Numbered from the stretch's first letter, positions 1-8,919 are shown. The stretch is DNA of 64,000 nt from Microbacterium sp. EYE_78 (GCF_023149035.1 NZ_JAHXMY010000002.1:496001-560000), one strand, 5' to 3'. The notes: generated by a model from the sequence alone, not told the origin. Numbers and translations are program-made.

Positions 1-1976
1 AGCCGGTAGTACGCGCCCTCCGCTCCGATGAGCTCCTCGTGGGTGCCCTTCTCGACGATGTCGCCGTGCTCCATCACGAGGATGAGGTCCGCGTCGCGGA
101 TGGTCGACAGCCGGTGCGCGATGACGAAGGACGTGCGTCCCTGCCGGAGTGCCGCCATCGCGTGCTGCAGCAGCAGCTCGGTCCGTGTGTCGACCGAGGA
201 CGTCGCCTCGTCGAGGATGAGCACCGCCGGCTGCGCGACGAACGCACGCGCGATCGTGATCAGCTGCTTCTCGCCGGCGGACACGTTCGACGCGTCCTCG
301 TCGAGCATCGTGTCGTAGCCGTCGGGAAGCGAGCGGACGAACCGGTCGACGCGCGTCGCGACGGCGGCATCCACGATCTCGTCGTCCGTCGCGGACTCCC
401 GTCCGTAGCGGATGTTCTCGCGGATCGTCCCGGCGAACAGCCACGGGTCCTGCAGCACCATGCCCGTGCGGGAGCGCACGTCGTCGCGGCTCAGCTCCGC
501 GATGTCCTGCCCGTCCAGCAGGATTCGGCCGCCGTCGAGCTCGTAGAAGCGCATGAGGAGGTTCACGAGCGTCGTCTTGCCCGCGCCCGTCGGGCCGACG
601 ATCGCGACCGTCTGGCCGGGCTCTACCCGGAACGACAGGTCGGTGATCAGCGGGTGCTCGGGGGCGTAGGAGAACTTCACGTGCTCGAACTCGATCACGC
701 CGCGACCGCCGCCCCGCACAGGGGCGTCATCGGCGTCGGGCTCCTGCTCGTCGGCGTCCAGCAGCTCGAACACCCGCTCGGCCGACGCGGTGCCGGACTG
801 CACGACCGCAGCCATGCCGCCGAGCTCGGACAGCGGCTGCGTGAACTGCTGCGAGTACTGGATGAAGGCCTGCACATCGCCCAGGCGCAGCTGACCGCTC
901 GCGACCTGCAGCCCACCGAGCACGGCGATGCCCACATAGGTCAGGCTGCCGACGAAGGTCATCGACGGCATGATCATGCCCGAGAGGAACTGCGCCTTGA
1001 ACGCCGCCTGATACAGCTCCTCGTTCTCCTCGCGGAACTTCTCCTGCGCATCGGCCTCACGACCGAAGACCCGCACCAGCGAGTGACCCGAGAAGGACTC
1101 CTCGACGCGGGCGTTCAGGCGTCCGACCTTCTTCCACTGCACGCCGAAGGCCTTCTGCGACTTCGGTCCGATGATCCCGAAGATGACCGCCATGAGCGGC
1201 AGGGCGATGAGCGCGACGATCGCGAGCTGCCACGAGATCGAGAACATCATGATGAGCACGCCGACGACCGTGAGGATCGCCGTGAGCGCGCCGGACAGCG
1301 ACTGCTGCATGGTCTGCGTGATGTTGTCGATGTCGTTCGTGACGCGGGAGATGAGCTCGCCGCGCTGCACGCGGTCGAAGTGCGAGAGGGGCAGGCGGTT
1401 GATCTTCGCCTCGACCTGCTCGCGCAGACGCCACATGGTCCGCACCATGATGACGTTGATCACGTAGCCCTGCATCCAGCCGAGGACCGCCGAGACGACG
1501 TAGATGACGAGCACCCACGTGATGACGACCCGGAGGGCGTCGAAGTCGACGCCGGCGCCGGGGGCGTAGTTCTGCATCGCCGACACGATGTTGGCGAAGT
1601 CGTCCTGGCCCTGGGAGCGCAGCGCGTCGACGGCCTGATCCTGCGTGAGTCCTCGCAGGGCGGGGTTCTCGCCGAGGAAGTTCGACAGGAAGCCCTCGAA
1701 CACGATGTTCGTCGCCTCGCCGAGCACCTTCGGGGCGATGACCGCGAGCACGACGCTCGCAGCGCCGGCGAGGGTGACGAGTCCGAACACCCACTTGTAC
1801 GGCGCGAGCAGGCCGATCATCCGAAGGAAGCTCGGCCCGAACCGCGACGCCTTGCCGGGCGCGACGGAGTCCCAGTCGCCGCTGTTCAGCCGCGCCTGCT
1901 CGGCGAGCTCCGCCTCGAGCTTCTCCTCGTCGGTGAGCTGCGTCTCCTGCGTCTTCACGCGTCCATCCGTGCTCAT
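1..1976 (-). CDS. ABC exporter subunit, MDR type (3' end cut by window)
   Basis: This is one half of an ABC multidrug-type exporter; 658 residues are visible and only the last few lie outside the window. A six-helix transmembrane domain (about residues 55-360) is followed by a nucleotide-binding domain with Walker A GPTGAGKTT near residue 458 and a canonical Walker B LILDEATSSVD near 585. The signature is VSAGEKQ rather than LSGGQ. The start ATG overlaps the stop of the upstream subunit (ATGA), so the two are translationally coupled. The altered signature here pairs with the altered Walker B of the partner, as expected for a heterodimeric exporter with one degenerate ATP site. The substrate cannot be read from sequence. 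Confidence 0.93.
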   Translation of the reverse strand, partial: MSTDGRVKTQETQLTDEEKLEAELAEQARLNSGDWDSVAPGKASRFGPSFLRMIGLLAPYKWVFGLVTLAGAASVVLAVIAPKVLGEATNIVFEGFLSNFLGENPALRGLTQDQAVDALRSQGQDDFANIVSAMQNYAPGAGVDFDALRVVITWVLVIYVVSAVLGWMQGYVINVIMVRTMWRLREQVEAKINRLPLSHFDRVQRGELISRVTNDIDNITQTMQQSLSGALTAILTVVGVLIMMFSISWQLAIVALIALPLMAVIFGIIGPKSQKAFGVQWKKVGRLNARVEESFSGHSLVRVFGREADAQEKFREENEELYQAAFKAQFLSGMIMPSMTFVGSLTYVGIAVLGGLQVASGQLRLGDVQAFIQYSQQFTQPLSELGGMAAVVQSGTASAERVFELLDADEQEPDADDAPVRGGGRGVIEFEHVKFSYAPEHPLITDLSFRVEPGQTVAIVGPTGAGKTTLVNLLMRFYELDGGRILLDGQDIAELSRDDVRSRTGMVLQDPWLFAGTIRENIRYGRESATDDEIVDAAVATRVDRFVRSLPDGYDTMLDEDASNVSAGEKQLITIARAFVAQPAVLILDEATSSVDTRTELLLQHAMAALRQGRTSFVIAHRLSTIRDADLILVMEHGDIVEKGTHEELIGAEGAYYR

Positions 1977-3730
1977 GCGTCCACTCCGAGCTGCGACTCG
2001 ACGATCTCGCGGTAGGTGTCGTTCGACGCGAGTAGTTCGTCGTGGGTTCCGAGTCCGACCATCCGGCCGCCGTCGAGGACGACGATGCGGTCGGCGTCGG
2101 TGATCGTCGACACGCGCTGCGCGACGACGATCTTCGTCACGTGCGGCAGCTCCCGCCACAAGGCTTGTCGCAACCTGGCGTCCGTCGAAAGGTCGAGCGC
2201 CGAGAACGAGTCGTCGAAGACGAGGATGTCGGGCTGATGCACGATCGCCCGTGCGATCGACAGGCGCTGCCGCTGCCCGCCCGACACGTTCGTGCCGCCC
2301 TGCGAGATGCGACCGTCCAGCTGCGCGTCCATCTCCTCGACGAAGTCGCGGCCCTGGGCGATCTCGAGCGCGTGCCAGAGGTCGGCATCCGTCGCCTCCT
2401 CGCGCCCGAACCGCAGATTCGAGGCGACCGTCCCGGTGAACAGGAAGGGCCGCTGCGGGACGAGCCCGATGCCCTTCCACAACAGGTCGAGATCGGCTTC
2501 GCGCACGTCGACGCCGGCGACGCGCACGGTGCCGCTCGTGACGTCGAACAGGCGCGGGATGAGGGAGACGAGTGTCGTCTTGCCCGACCCCGTCGACCCG
2601 ACGACGGCGACCGTCTCGCCCGGCGCGGCGGTGAAGCTCACGCCCGAGAGCACCGGCTCGTCGGCGCCCGGGTAGGTGAAGGTGACGTCGTCGAACTCCA
2701 CCGCGCCGGGCGCGGGGAAGTCGGTCACCGGTGACGCGGGCTTGGCGAGCCCGCCCTCGACCGCGAGCACCTCGCCGATCCGGTCGGCAGACACCGCGGC
2801 GCGCGGGATCATGATCGTGATGAACGTCGCCATGAGCACGCCCATCAGGATCTGGCCGATGTACTGCATGAACGCGAAGAGGGTGCCGATCTGCACGTCG
2901 CCCTCGTTCACCTCGATCCCGCCGAACCAGATGACGCCGACCACGGTGACGTTCAGCACCAGCATCGCGAGCGGGAACATCAGGACGAAGAGCGAGCCGA
3001 CCTTGCGACCGACCACCATGATGTCGGTGTTGGCGCCGCGGAACCGCTCCTCCTCGATGCGTTCGCGGACGAAGGCGCGCACGACCCGGACACCGGTGAG
3101 CTGCTCGCGCATGATGCGGTTCACAGCGTCGAGCTTCTTCTGATAGCTGCGGAAGAGGGGGACCATCCGGCTGATGATCAGGATGCCGACGATCAGCAGC
3201 GTCGGGACCGAGACGCCGATCAGCCAGCTGAGCCCCACGTCCTGCTGGAGCGCCATGATGATGCCGCCGATCGCGAGCAGCGGCGCGGTGACGAGCATCG
3301 TCGCGCCCATCATCGCGAGCATCTGCACCTGCTGGACGTCGTTGGTGTTGCGCGTGATGAGCGAGCCGGCGCCGAACTGGGTCACCTCGCGCTCCGAGAA
3401 GCTGCTCACGCGCTCGAACACATCCCGTCGGATGTCCCGGCCGACGGCCATGGCGGCGCGGGCGGCGAAGTAGGTGGCGATGACGGATGCGACGATCTGC
3501 CCGAGCGCGATCGCGAGCATGAGGACGCCGTGCGACCAGATGTAGGCGATGTCGCCCTGGGTGACGCCGTTGTCGATGATGTCGGCGTTCAGGCGAGGGA
3601 GGTACAGCGCTGCCATGGCGGACGCGAACTGGAAGAGCAGCACGCCGACCACGAGCCATCGGTAGGTCCGCAGGTAGCGGACCAGAAGGGTTCCGAGCAT
3701 GAAGATCAGCGTGCCACCGACCGCCGACAT
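1973..3730 (-). CDS. ABC exporter subunit with degenerate Walker B
   Basis: A 585-residue half-transporter with an N-terminal membrane domain (about residues 15-310). Its ATPase domain has Walker A GSTGSGKTT near 377, signature SGGQRQR near 486 and Walker B LVFDDSFSALD near 507. The residue after the Walker B Asp is Asp where active sites carry the catalytic Glu. In known heterodimeric exporters one composite site is degenerate in this way, so this gene and the one overlapping it downstream probably form one complex. The ribosome-binding site GGGGAGG lies 3 nt before the ATG and is predicted to sit inside a hairpin (see 3726-3755). Confidence 0.93.
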   Translation of the reverse strand: MSAVGGTLIFMLGTLLVRYLRTYRWLVVGVLLFQFASAMAALYLPRLNADIIDNGVTQGDIAYIWSHGVLMLAIALGQIVASVIATYFAARAAMAVGRDIRRDVFERVSSFSEREVTQFGAGSLITRNTNDVQQVQMLAMMGATMLVTAPLLAIGGIIMALQQDVGLSWLIGVSVPTLLIVGILIISRMVPLFRSYQKKLDAVNRIMREQLTGVRVVRAFVRERIEEERFRGANTDIMVVGRKVGSLFVLMFPLAMLVLNVTVVGVIWFGGIEVNEGDVQIGTLFAFMQYIGQILMGVLMATFITIMIPRAAVSADRIGEVLAVEGGLAKPASPVTDFPAPGAVEFDDVTFTYPGADEPVLSGVSFTAAPGETVAVVGSTGSGKTTLVSLIPRLFDVTSGTVRVAGVDVREADLDLLWKGIGLVPQRPFLFTGTVASNLRFGREEATDADLWHALEIAQGRDFVEEMDAQLDGRISQGGTNVSGGQRQRLSIARAIVHQPDILVFDDSFSALDLSTDARLRQALWRELPHVTKIVVAQRVSTITDADRIVVLDGGRMVGLGTHDELLASNDTYREIVESQLGVDA

Positions 3731-3755
3731 CCGCCTCCCCCTGCGGGAGGATGTC
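3726..3755 (-). promoter_or_regulatory. Hairpin covering RBS and start codon of the ABC operon
   Basis: In the mRNA sense, GACAT pairs with ATGTC and CCTCCC pairs with GGGAGG around a 5-nt loop, with a 3-nt bulge. The paired GGGAGG is the ribosome-binding site, and ATGTC contains the start codon of the 585-residue subunit. This would be an 11-bp structure closing translation initiation. It is seen in sequence; the regulatory role is inferred. Confidence 0.5.
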
Positions 3756-3793
3756 CGCTGACGGCGTAGCGACCGGGACCCGGCGCCGGGGCG

Positions 3794-4168
3794 TCAGCAG
3801 GCGAGCGCGAGGAGCTCCCGGACGTGGCCGACGACATCGCGAGGCCGGAAGGGCTTCGCGATGACCTCGTCCACGCCGGCGCTGAGCGCCTGCTCCTGGT
3901 CCGCGGCGTGCGCGCGCGCGGTGAGCATGATGATGTGGGGCTGCGCGATGTCGGCGATCCCGCGGATCTCGGTGGAAGCCTGGATGCCGTCCTTCACGGG
4001 CATCATCCAGTCCATCAGGACGACGCACGGCTGATCGGCGCGGACGCGCGAGAGACCCTCGCGGCCGTCGCCCGCGCGGGCGGCCGAGATGCCGGCGCGC
4101 TCGAGGCTCGAGACGAGGAGCATAGCGATGTCGTCATCGTCGTCAACCACCAGCACCGAGATCGCCAT
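3794..4168 (-). CDS. Single-domain response regulator (CheY-like)
   Basis: A 124-residue receiver domain with no output domain. The acidic cluster VVDDDDD lies at residues 7-13, the phospho-acceptor Asp is in LMDWMMP near residue 53, and the conserved Lys is in AKPFRP near 106. The start chosen is the ATG at 4168 (MAISVLVVDDD); the reading frame runs open far upstream, but that part is antisense to the kinase. It is divergent from a sensor kinase that starts 66 nt away, which suggests the two form one signalling pair. With no DNA-binding domain, it probably acts through protein contacts. Confidence 0.88.
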   Translation of the reverse strand: MAISVLVVDDDDDIAMLLVSSLERAGISAARAGDGREGLSRVRADQPCVVLMDWMMPVKDGIQASTEIRGIADIAQPHIIMLTARAHAADQEQALSAGVDEVIAKPFRPRDVVGHVRELLALAC

Positions 4169-4224
4169 GGACGTACTCTGACACCTATCCGGCCAGGCGG
4201 GTAATCCTTCCGCGGGTGACAGCG

Positions 4225-4229
4225 AGGAG
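4225..4229 (+). promoter_or_regulatory. RBS deciding the kinase start
   Basis: AGGAG lies 5 nt before the GTG at 4235. It overlaps the alternative GTG at 4229, so the downstream GTG is the better start. Confidence 0.6.
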
Positions 4230-4234
4230 TGCAC

Positions 4235-5911
4235 GTGCCGAACCGATTGCTGTGGACCGCGCTGTCCGCAGGCCAGCTGTTCACCCGTCTGCAGCTGCCG
4301 TTCCTCGCGGCGCTCGTCCTCGTCTCGGGAGCGACCGCCGCCGCGGTCCCCGCCCTCCGCGCCTCGGTGCCGCTCGGGGTCGGCCTCGCCGTCGCGGGTG
4401 TCGCATCGGTCGTCTTCGCCGTCCAGCGCCACCGGTGGATGCACTCGCCGTGGGCGATCACCGTCCCGGTCCTCGACATCGTCGCGATCGGCTTCGTGCG
4501 CGCGGCGCTGTATCCGTACCTGCCGGCGGTCGGGATGCTGTGCCTCCTCCCGTTCGCATGGATCGCCTTCCGCTTCCCCTGGCAGGGCCTCCTCCTCGTC
4601 TTCGGCGGCGGCATCGTCGTCGCCGGCCTGCCGTTCGTCCTCGGAGGCGACCCGCTGACGTCGCTGCTGGACGTGCTGAACGTCGTGACGCTGCCGCTCA
4701 TCGCGACCGGCATCTCCGTCGGGGTGCACATCGCCGCCCGCAGCTTCCGTCGCGGGCGCGAGCGCGTCGAGGCGGCGACCACGCGGGCACAGGGGGCCCT
4801 CGCGGCATCCCGCGACGATCAGACCGTCCTGCGCGCCGTCCTCGACACCGTCAACGCCGCGGTCGCGTTCTACGACGCGGACGGTCGCCTCGTGCTGGCC
4901 AACGCAGTCGCGGAGCGGTTCGTCGGCATCGCGGGACTCCGTCTGGACGCGCCGCCGTATGCGGGCGAGAACGTCTTCGCCGCCGACCGCTCGACGCCGA
5001 TCCCGTTCGAGGACCAGATCGTCCCCCGCGCGCTGCGGGGCGAGGTCGTCCCGAGCCACCTCGAATGGGTCGGGCCGCCAGGTGACCGCATCGCCGTGCT
5101 CGTCTCCTCGCGCCGCGTGGAGCGCACGAGTGGCGAGCTGCTGGGCACCGTCGTCGTCGCCCACGACGTCACCGACCTCGCCGATGCGATCGAGATCCGC
5201 GAGGAGTTCCTCACGACCGTCTCGCACGAGCTCCGGACGCCGCTCACCTCGGTGATCGGGTACGCCGACGAGGTGACCGACATCCTCGGCGACGAGGCGG
5301 AGCGCCTGGGCGTCGCCGCCGGACTCGGCGCGATCACGCGCAACGGCGAGATCCTCCTCGAGCGCGTGTCGCAGCTGCTGACGGCGGGGAACAAGAAGCT
5401 GGTGCTCACCCCGACCGTGGTCGATGTCGGTGAGATCGTCGACGAGACCGTCGAGGCGATCCTGCCCGCCGCACGGCACGCCGGGATCAGCGTGACCGTG
5501 ACGGGGGAGCCCGATGTGATCGCCGAACTCGACGCCCGCCGCATCCGGCAGGCCGTCGAGAACCTCCTCACCAACGCCGTGAAGTTCACCGATCGCGGCG
5601 GCGACATCTCCGTGCAGGTGCGCCACGGAGATGACGACGACGTCCTCGTCGTCATCGCCGACGACGGCATCGGCATGACCGCCGACGAGAAGCGGCGCGT
5701 GTTCGACCGCTTCTACCGCTCGACCACGGTCCGCAAGAACGCGGTGCAGGGGATCGGCGTCGGTCTCTCGATCGTGAAGTCGATCGTCCTCGCGCACGAC
5801 GGCTCGATCGACGTCGAGAGCGCACCCGGAGTGGGGACGACGATCTCGCTGAGCCTGCCGCGCATGCGGGAGCGTCAGCAGCCTGCGGACGAGTTCGCCC
5901 TCTCGGCCTGA
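4235..5911 (+). CDS. Membrane sensor histidine kinase (PAS, HisKA, HATPase)
   Basis: A 558-residue kinase. Five or six hydrophobic segments fill residues 15-165, with little sequence outside the membrane. A PAS-like region follows (about 195-305). The HisKA box TVSHELRTP has its His at residue 331. An HATPase domain completes it, with an N box near 439 (ENLLTNAVKF), G1 DDGIGM near 475, and a G2-type stretch VGLSIVKSIV. It is divergent from a single-domain response regulator, its likely partner. The signal is unknown; the compact membrane domain suggests sensing at or within the membrane. Confidence 0.92.
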   Translation: MPNRLLWTALSAGQLFTRLQLPFLAALVLVSGATAAAVPALRASVPLGVGLAVAGVASVVFAVQRHRWMHSPWAITVPVLDIVAIGFVRAALYPYLPAVGMLCLLPFAWIAFRFPWQGLLLVFGGGIVVAGLPFVLGGDPLTSLLDVLNVVTLPLIATGISVGVHIAARSFRRGRERVEAATTRAQGALAASRDDQTVLRAVLDTVNAAVAFYDADGRLVLANAVAERFVGIAGLRLDAPPYAGENVFAADRSTPIPFEDQIVPRALRGEVVPSHLEWVGPPGDRIAVLVSSRRVERTSGELLGTVVVAHDVTDLADAIEIREEFLTTVSHELRTPLTSVIGYADEVTDILGDEAERLGVAAGLGAITRNGEILLERVSQLLTAGNKKLVLTPTVVDVGEIVDETVEAILPAARHAGISVTVTGEPDVIAELDARRIRQAVENLLTNAVKFTDRGGDISVQVRHGDDDDVLVVIADDGIGMTADEKRRVFDRFYRSTTVRKNAVQGIGVGLSIVKSIVLAHDGSIDVESAPGVGTTISLSLPRMRERQQPADEFALSA

Positions 5912-5930
5912 GCCGGCGTCGCCGCCTCGT

Positions 5931-5936
5931 TAGGAT
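5931..5936 (+). promoter_or_regulatory. -10 box TAGGAT, leaderless promoter
   Basis: TAGGAT ends 6 nt before the GTG at 5943. That spacing puts transcription start at the start codon and favours 5943 over the GTG at 5937. Confidence 0.5.
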
Positions 5937-5942
5937 GTGGCC

Positions 5943-6617
5943 GTGACCGAGCCCGGAGCCCCACTGCAGGATGCTCCGACGCGTCAGCGGACGCAGTGGT
6001 TGCACGCGATGACCGACCGTGTGCCCACGACGTGGTTCTCGGGGGCCGCGATCGCCGCCTTCCTGGCCGTCGCCGGCGCCTTCGGTGGGCTGGAGGCGGT
6101 CGCTGCTCCTCCGGTCGCCGAGCTCGAACCGGGACAGACCCATCGGAACGACGCGTTCGAGCTGACCGTCGAGCGCGCCGTGCTCATCGACGCGCTGCCC
6201 GAGGCGGGCGCGTACGAGGAAGAGGGGATGCGGGTGCTCGCCGTCGTCGTCACCGCCGAGAACCGGTGGGACCGGGCGGTGGCCAGCACCGACCGGAGCG
6301 CGTTGGATGGGACCTTCCGCGCGCGCGACCTCGGTTCGGGCGAGCCCGAGTCGATCGCCCGCTTCGACGACACGACCCAGAGTCCCTGGCTGCAGCCGGA
6401 CCTGCCGGTGCAGGTGGTGGTGACCTGGATGGTGCCGGCCGACGCCCTCGCCGACGGCGACGCGGTGCGACTCGACATCCGCGACTACAGGCTCACGTCG
6501 GGGCAGTTCATCACGTCGGGTGAGTCCTGGGAGGATCCGGTCACGACCGCGTTCGTCGAACTCGAGGTGACCGACGTCGGCGCCGGAGCCGACGCCGAGA
6601 GCGGAGACGCCGGATGA
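5943..6617 (+). CDS. Membrane-anchored extracellular protein, DUF4352-like (1 of 3)
   Basis: A 224-residue protein of unknown function. A cytoplasmic stretch of about 30 residues is followed by one membrane segment (about 32-54) and an extracellular domain rich in alternating beta-type residues. Its layout, a G-x-T-h start and a closing acidic tail, resembles DUF4352/Ig-like lipoprotein domains, but I cannot assign the family firmly. It begins 31 nt after the sensor kinase, with its own -10 box, and its end overlaps the next gene (ATGA). The following two genes encode similarly built proteins, so the three probably act together at the cell surface. Confidence 0.75.
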   Translation: MTEPGAPLQDAPTRQRTQWLHAMTDRVPTTWFSGAAIAAFLAVAGAFGGLEAVAAPPVAELEPGQTHRNDAFELTVERAVLIDALPEAGAYEEEGMRVLAVVVTAENRWDRAVASTDRSALDGTFRARDLGSGEPESIARFDDTTQSPWLQPDLPVQVVVTWMVPADALADGDAVRLDIRDYRLTSGQFITSGESWEDPVTTAFVELEVTDVGAGADAESGDAG

Positions 6618-7165
6618 GGCCCTGGGCCGTGTGGGGCACCGGCCTCGTCCTGCTGACGGCCGCGTGGGGCGTCACCCAGCTGACTCCGGGCGAGGAGGTG
6701 GCCGAGGCGCCGTTCACGCAGACGGTCGCGATCGGCGAGACGGCCGTCGGCCGGGAGCTGTCGGTGACGGTGGACGAGGTGGTCGCCGCCGACCGCGTCG
6801 AGGATTCCCGCGGGTGGGCCGCGGACGGCACGTGGGTGGTCGTCGATCTCTCGGCGGCTGCCCGCGGCACCGAGGTGACCGCCGCGCTGCGGACGGCTGA
6901 GCTCGTCATCGACGGCGTGGCGTTCCGGGCGAGCGAGCGCCCGACCAGCATGCTCGGCACCACCCTCCAGGTGGACGTGCCGACACGCGGCAGCGTCGCG
7001 TTCGAACTCCCGCCCGGCCGCCGCGCCGGTCCGGCGGTGCTGCGCTTCGCCGCGAACCTCGTGGACCTGCGCGTCGATTCCGTCGCCGAGGTGCCGATCG
7101 ACCTCACCGCACTCGAGGTCGTGTCGACCCGCGAGCTGCAGCCGCGGACGGGAGGGGGCGTATGA
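6614..7165 (+). CDS. Membrane-anchored extracellular protein, DUF4352-like (2 of 3)
   Basis: A 183-residue protein with an N-terminal hydrophobic anchor (about residues 5-22, no lipobox) and a beta-rich outer domain. The stretch FTQTVAIGETAVG starts the domain and lines up with similar G-E-T starts in its neighbours. It overlaps both neighbours by the ATGA junction, so the three are translationally coupled. Its function is not recognised; the shared design suggests subunits or paralogues arisen by tandem duplication and deep divergence. Confidence 0.75.
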   Translation: MRPWAVWGTGLVLLTAAWGVTQLTPGEEVAEAPFTQTVAIGETAVGRELSVTVDEVVAADRVEDSRGWAADGTWVVVDLSAAARGTEVTAALRTAELVIDGVAFRASERPTSMLGTTLQVDVPTRGSVAFELPPGRRAGPAVLRFAANLVDLRVDSVAEVPIDLTALEVVSTRELQPRTGGGV

Positions 7166-7695
7166 ACGACTGGTGGCGCCGGAATCGCGTCGCTCTCGTC
7201 GCCCTGGTCATCCTGCTGCCGCTGACAGCAGGGGTCGTCGGCGGCTGGGAGTGGTGGAAGCGAGCACAGGGCGACACGGTCTTCCCCGTGACGGCCGCTG
7301 CGGGCGAGACGGTCGAGCTCGCCGGCATCAGCTTCGGTCCCGCTGCGGCGCGGGAGATCTCGATTCCAGGCGAGGAGTTGCCGCCCGGCACGAAGGTCGT
7401 CTCGGTCAGCGTGACCGTCGACCGCGACGGCGGGGCGACCCCGTGCTCCAGGCCACTCCTGCACGAACTGCACGGCGAGGGCCGCACGTGGGGCGATGAC
7501 GCGACGACGGTCACCTGGAAGTCTGCGGGCTTCGCGTTCTGTCCGTCCGACCCGGAGGACGAGTCATTCCCGGACGGGCCCTTCACGATCGAGGTGCCGT
7601 ACGTCGTCCCCGACGACGTCGTCGGTCCGCTCGGCGTCGAGTTCACGGTCGCGAACGAGCTGCCGCGCTACGTCCGACTCGTCGTCGCGCCCTGA
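7162..7695 (+). CDS. Membrane-anchored extracellular protein (3 of 3)
   Basis: A 177-residue protein with a Trp/Arg-rich start, a single membrane segment (about 10-28) and a beta-rich outer domain that begins with AAGETVELAG. Two cysteines (in TPCSRP and FAFCPS) could form a disulfide in the outer domain; its two upstream relatives lack such a pair. The last 132 nt of the gene are antisense to the C-terminal coding region of the convergent membrane-protein gene. Function unknown. Confidence 0.75.
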   Translation: MNDWWRRNRVALVALVILLPLTAGVVGGWEWWKRAQGDTVFPVTAAAGETVELAGISFGPAAAREISIPGEELPPGTKVVSVSVTVDRDGGATPCSRPLLHELHGEGRTWGDDATTVTWKSAGFAFCPSDPEDESFPDGPFTIEVPYVVPDDVVGPLGVEFTVANELPRYVRLVVAP

Positions 7696-8919
7696 GGCGA
7701 CAACGGGAGCTCCGATGAGCGCGCCGACGGTGGCGTCATACGCACCGGCCACCAACGCGGTCCGGATGGGCTCGATCACCAGGGGTGCGATTAGGAGCAG
7801 CGCTCCGCCCGCGGCTCGCCAGAACTCGTACACGTCCTGCGGGCCGACCGCGCGGAACACGGCAATCCGCAGCAGTTCCTGCAGGAGCATCAGCAGGACG
7901 TACGCCAGGACGTAGCCGCCGATGAGGATGGGACCGCCCCGCCACATCAGGACGAGGGCGCGCCAGATCGGCTGGAACCTCGACCCCACGCCCGACCCGA
8001 GGTCGGCGAGTCGTCGCCGCAGCCGCTGCGGAACCGCACCGTACCGCTCGCGGGCGCGGCGCACGAGCGCGCCCTGGAACTGCACACCTTGCGGGGCGAC
8101 CGCCTGACCGTAGACGACACCGGCGATCGTGAGCCAGGCCAGCGGCTCGCCGATGAGGCCGCCGATCTCGCCGAGGATCGCGCCGATCGCATCCCACGCC
8201 CAGCCGACCGGTGCGAACCACTCGCCGACCGTCGCGCGGATGTCCCCGAGCCAGGCGATCGCGCGCCGCGACTGCACCCAGGTCGTGATCTCGCCGAGCG
8301 CTTCGCCGACGAAGTAGGTGGCGAGGAAGACCCACAGTCCCTCGAGGTAGGTCGCGGGGACGGCCGTCCATCGAGGCAGCGCCGCGCGCCACCGCCCCCA
8401 CGCCCACCGGCCCGCGAACGCGAGCACGACCACCGCGAGGGTCCACGGCTCCCACGTCAACTGGTCGACGGAGCCGGAGATGTCGACGGTGGTGCGCTCC
8501 ACGATGGAGCCGTAGATCGAGCGTCCCGATTGGACCTGGAGCGCCGTGTCGAGGTAGGTCGCGACGTCGTCGCGCATGAACCCGAGTGCGGCGTACACCG
8601 CCATGAACGGCAGGATCGACGACAGCAGCGCATCGCTGAACGCGCGCCGGCGCGCGAGCGGATCGGTCGGCGGCGGCGCGATCGCTCCGAGCCGCACCAT
8701 CCCGTCCCGCAGGGTCAGGAACATCGCGACGATGCTGATGAGCTTGGCGAGGATCGCCAGCGGGAGCAGCAGCATGCCACCGAGCGCCGTGTAGCCGCCG
8801 ACGTAGCCCGCCACCTCGAGGCCGATGTAGCGGCCGAGCGTGCCGGCGAGATACCACGCCAGCAGGGCCGGCCAGTGGCGCGCGAGCAGGCGCCACGTCA
8901 GCCCGACCATCGCTCGCAC
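7564..8919 (-). CDS. Polytopic membrane protein of unknown function
   Basis: A 451-residue protein with about eight hydrophobic segments spread over residues 15-395. A soluble stretch around 250-330 contains many Arg (RRARERYGAVPQRLRRR). I do not recognise the family. The GTG at 8919 is chosen because a TACGGT box ends 6 nt upstream; the ATG at 8910 is the alternative. The frame has no stop until 7564, so the last 43 or so hydrophilic residues lie opposite the end of the convergent gene. That tail is low in hydrophobics and may be dispensable or the product of a lost stop. Confidence 0.75.
   Translation of the reverse strand: MRAMVGLTWRLLARHWPALLAWYLAGTLGRYIGLEVAGYVGGYTALGGMLLLPLAILAKLISIVAMFLTLRDGMVRLGAIAPPPTDPLARRRAFSDALLSSILPFMAVYAALGFMRDDVATYLDTALQVQSGRSIYGSIVERTTVDISGSVDQLTWEPWTLAVVVLAFAGRWAWGRWRAALPRWTAVPATYLEGLWVFLATYFVGEALGEITTWVQSRRAIAWLGDIRATVGEWFAPVGWAWDAIGAILGEIGGLIGEPLAWLTIAGVVYGQAVAPQGVQFQGALVRRARERYGAVPQRLRRRLADLGSGVGSRFQPIWRALVLMWRGGPILIGGYVLAYVLLMLLQELLRIAVFRAVGPQDVYEFWRAAGGALLLIAPLVIEPIRTALVAGAYDATVGALIGAPVVASGRDDESDVARQLVRDRELDAERTDDVVGDDVRHLDREGPVRE

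Noticed and set aside
3794..5797. Extending the response regulator to 667 residues
   Set aside because: Only the last 124 residues form a receiver domain; the rest is antisense to the sensor kinase.
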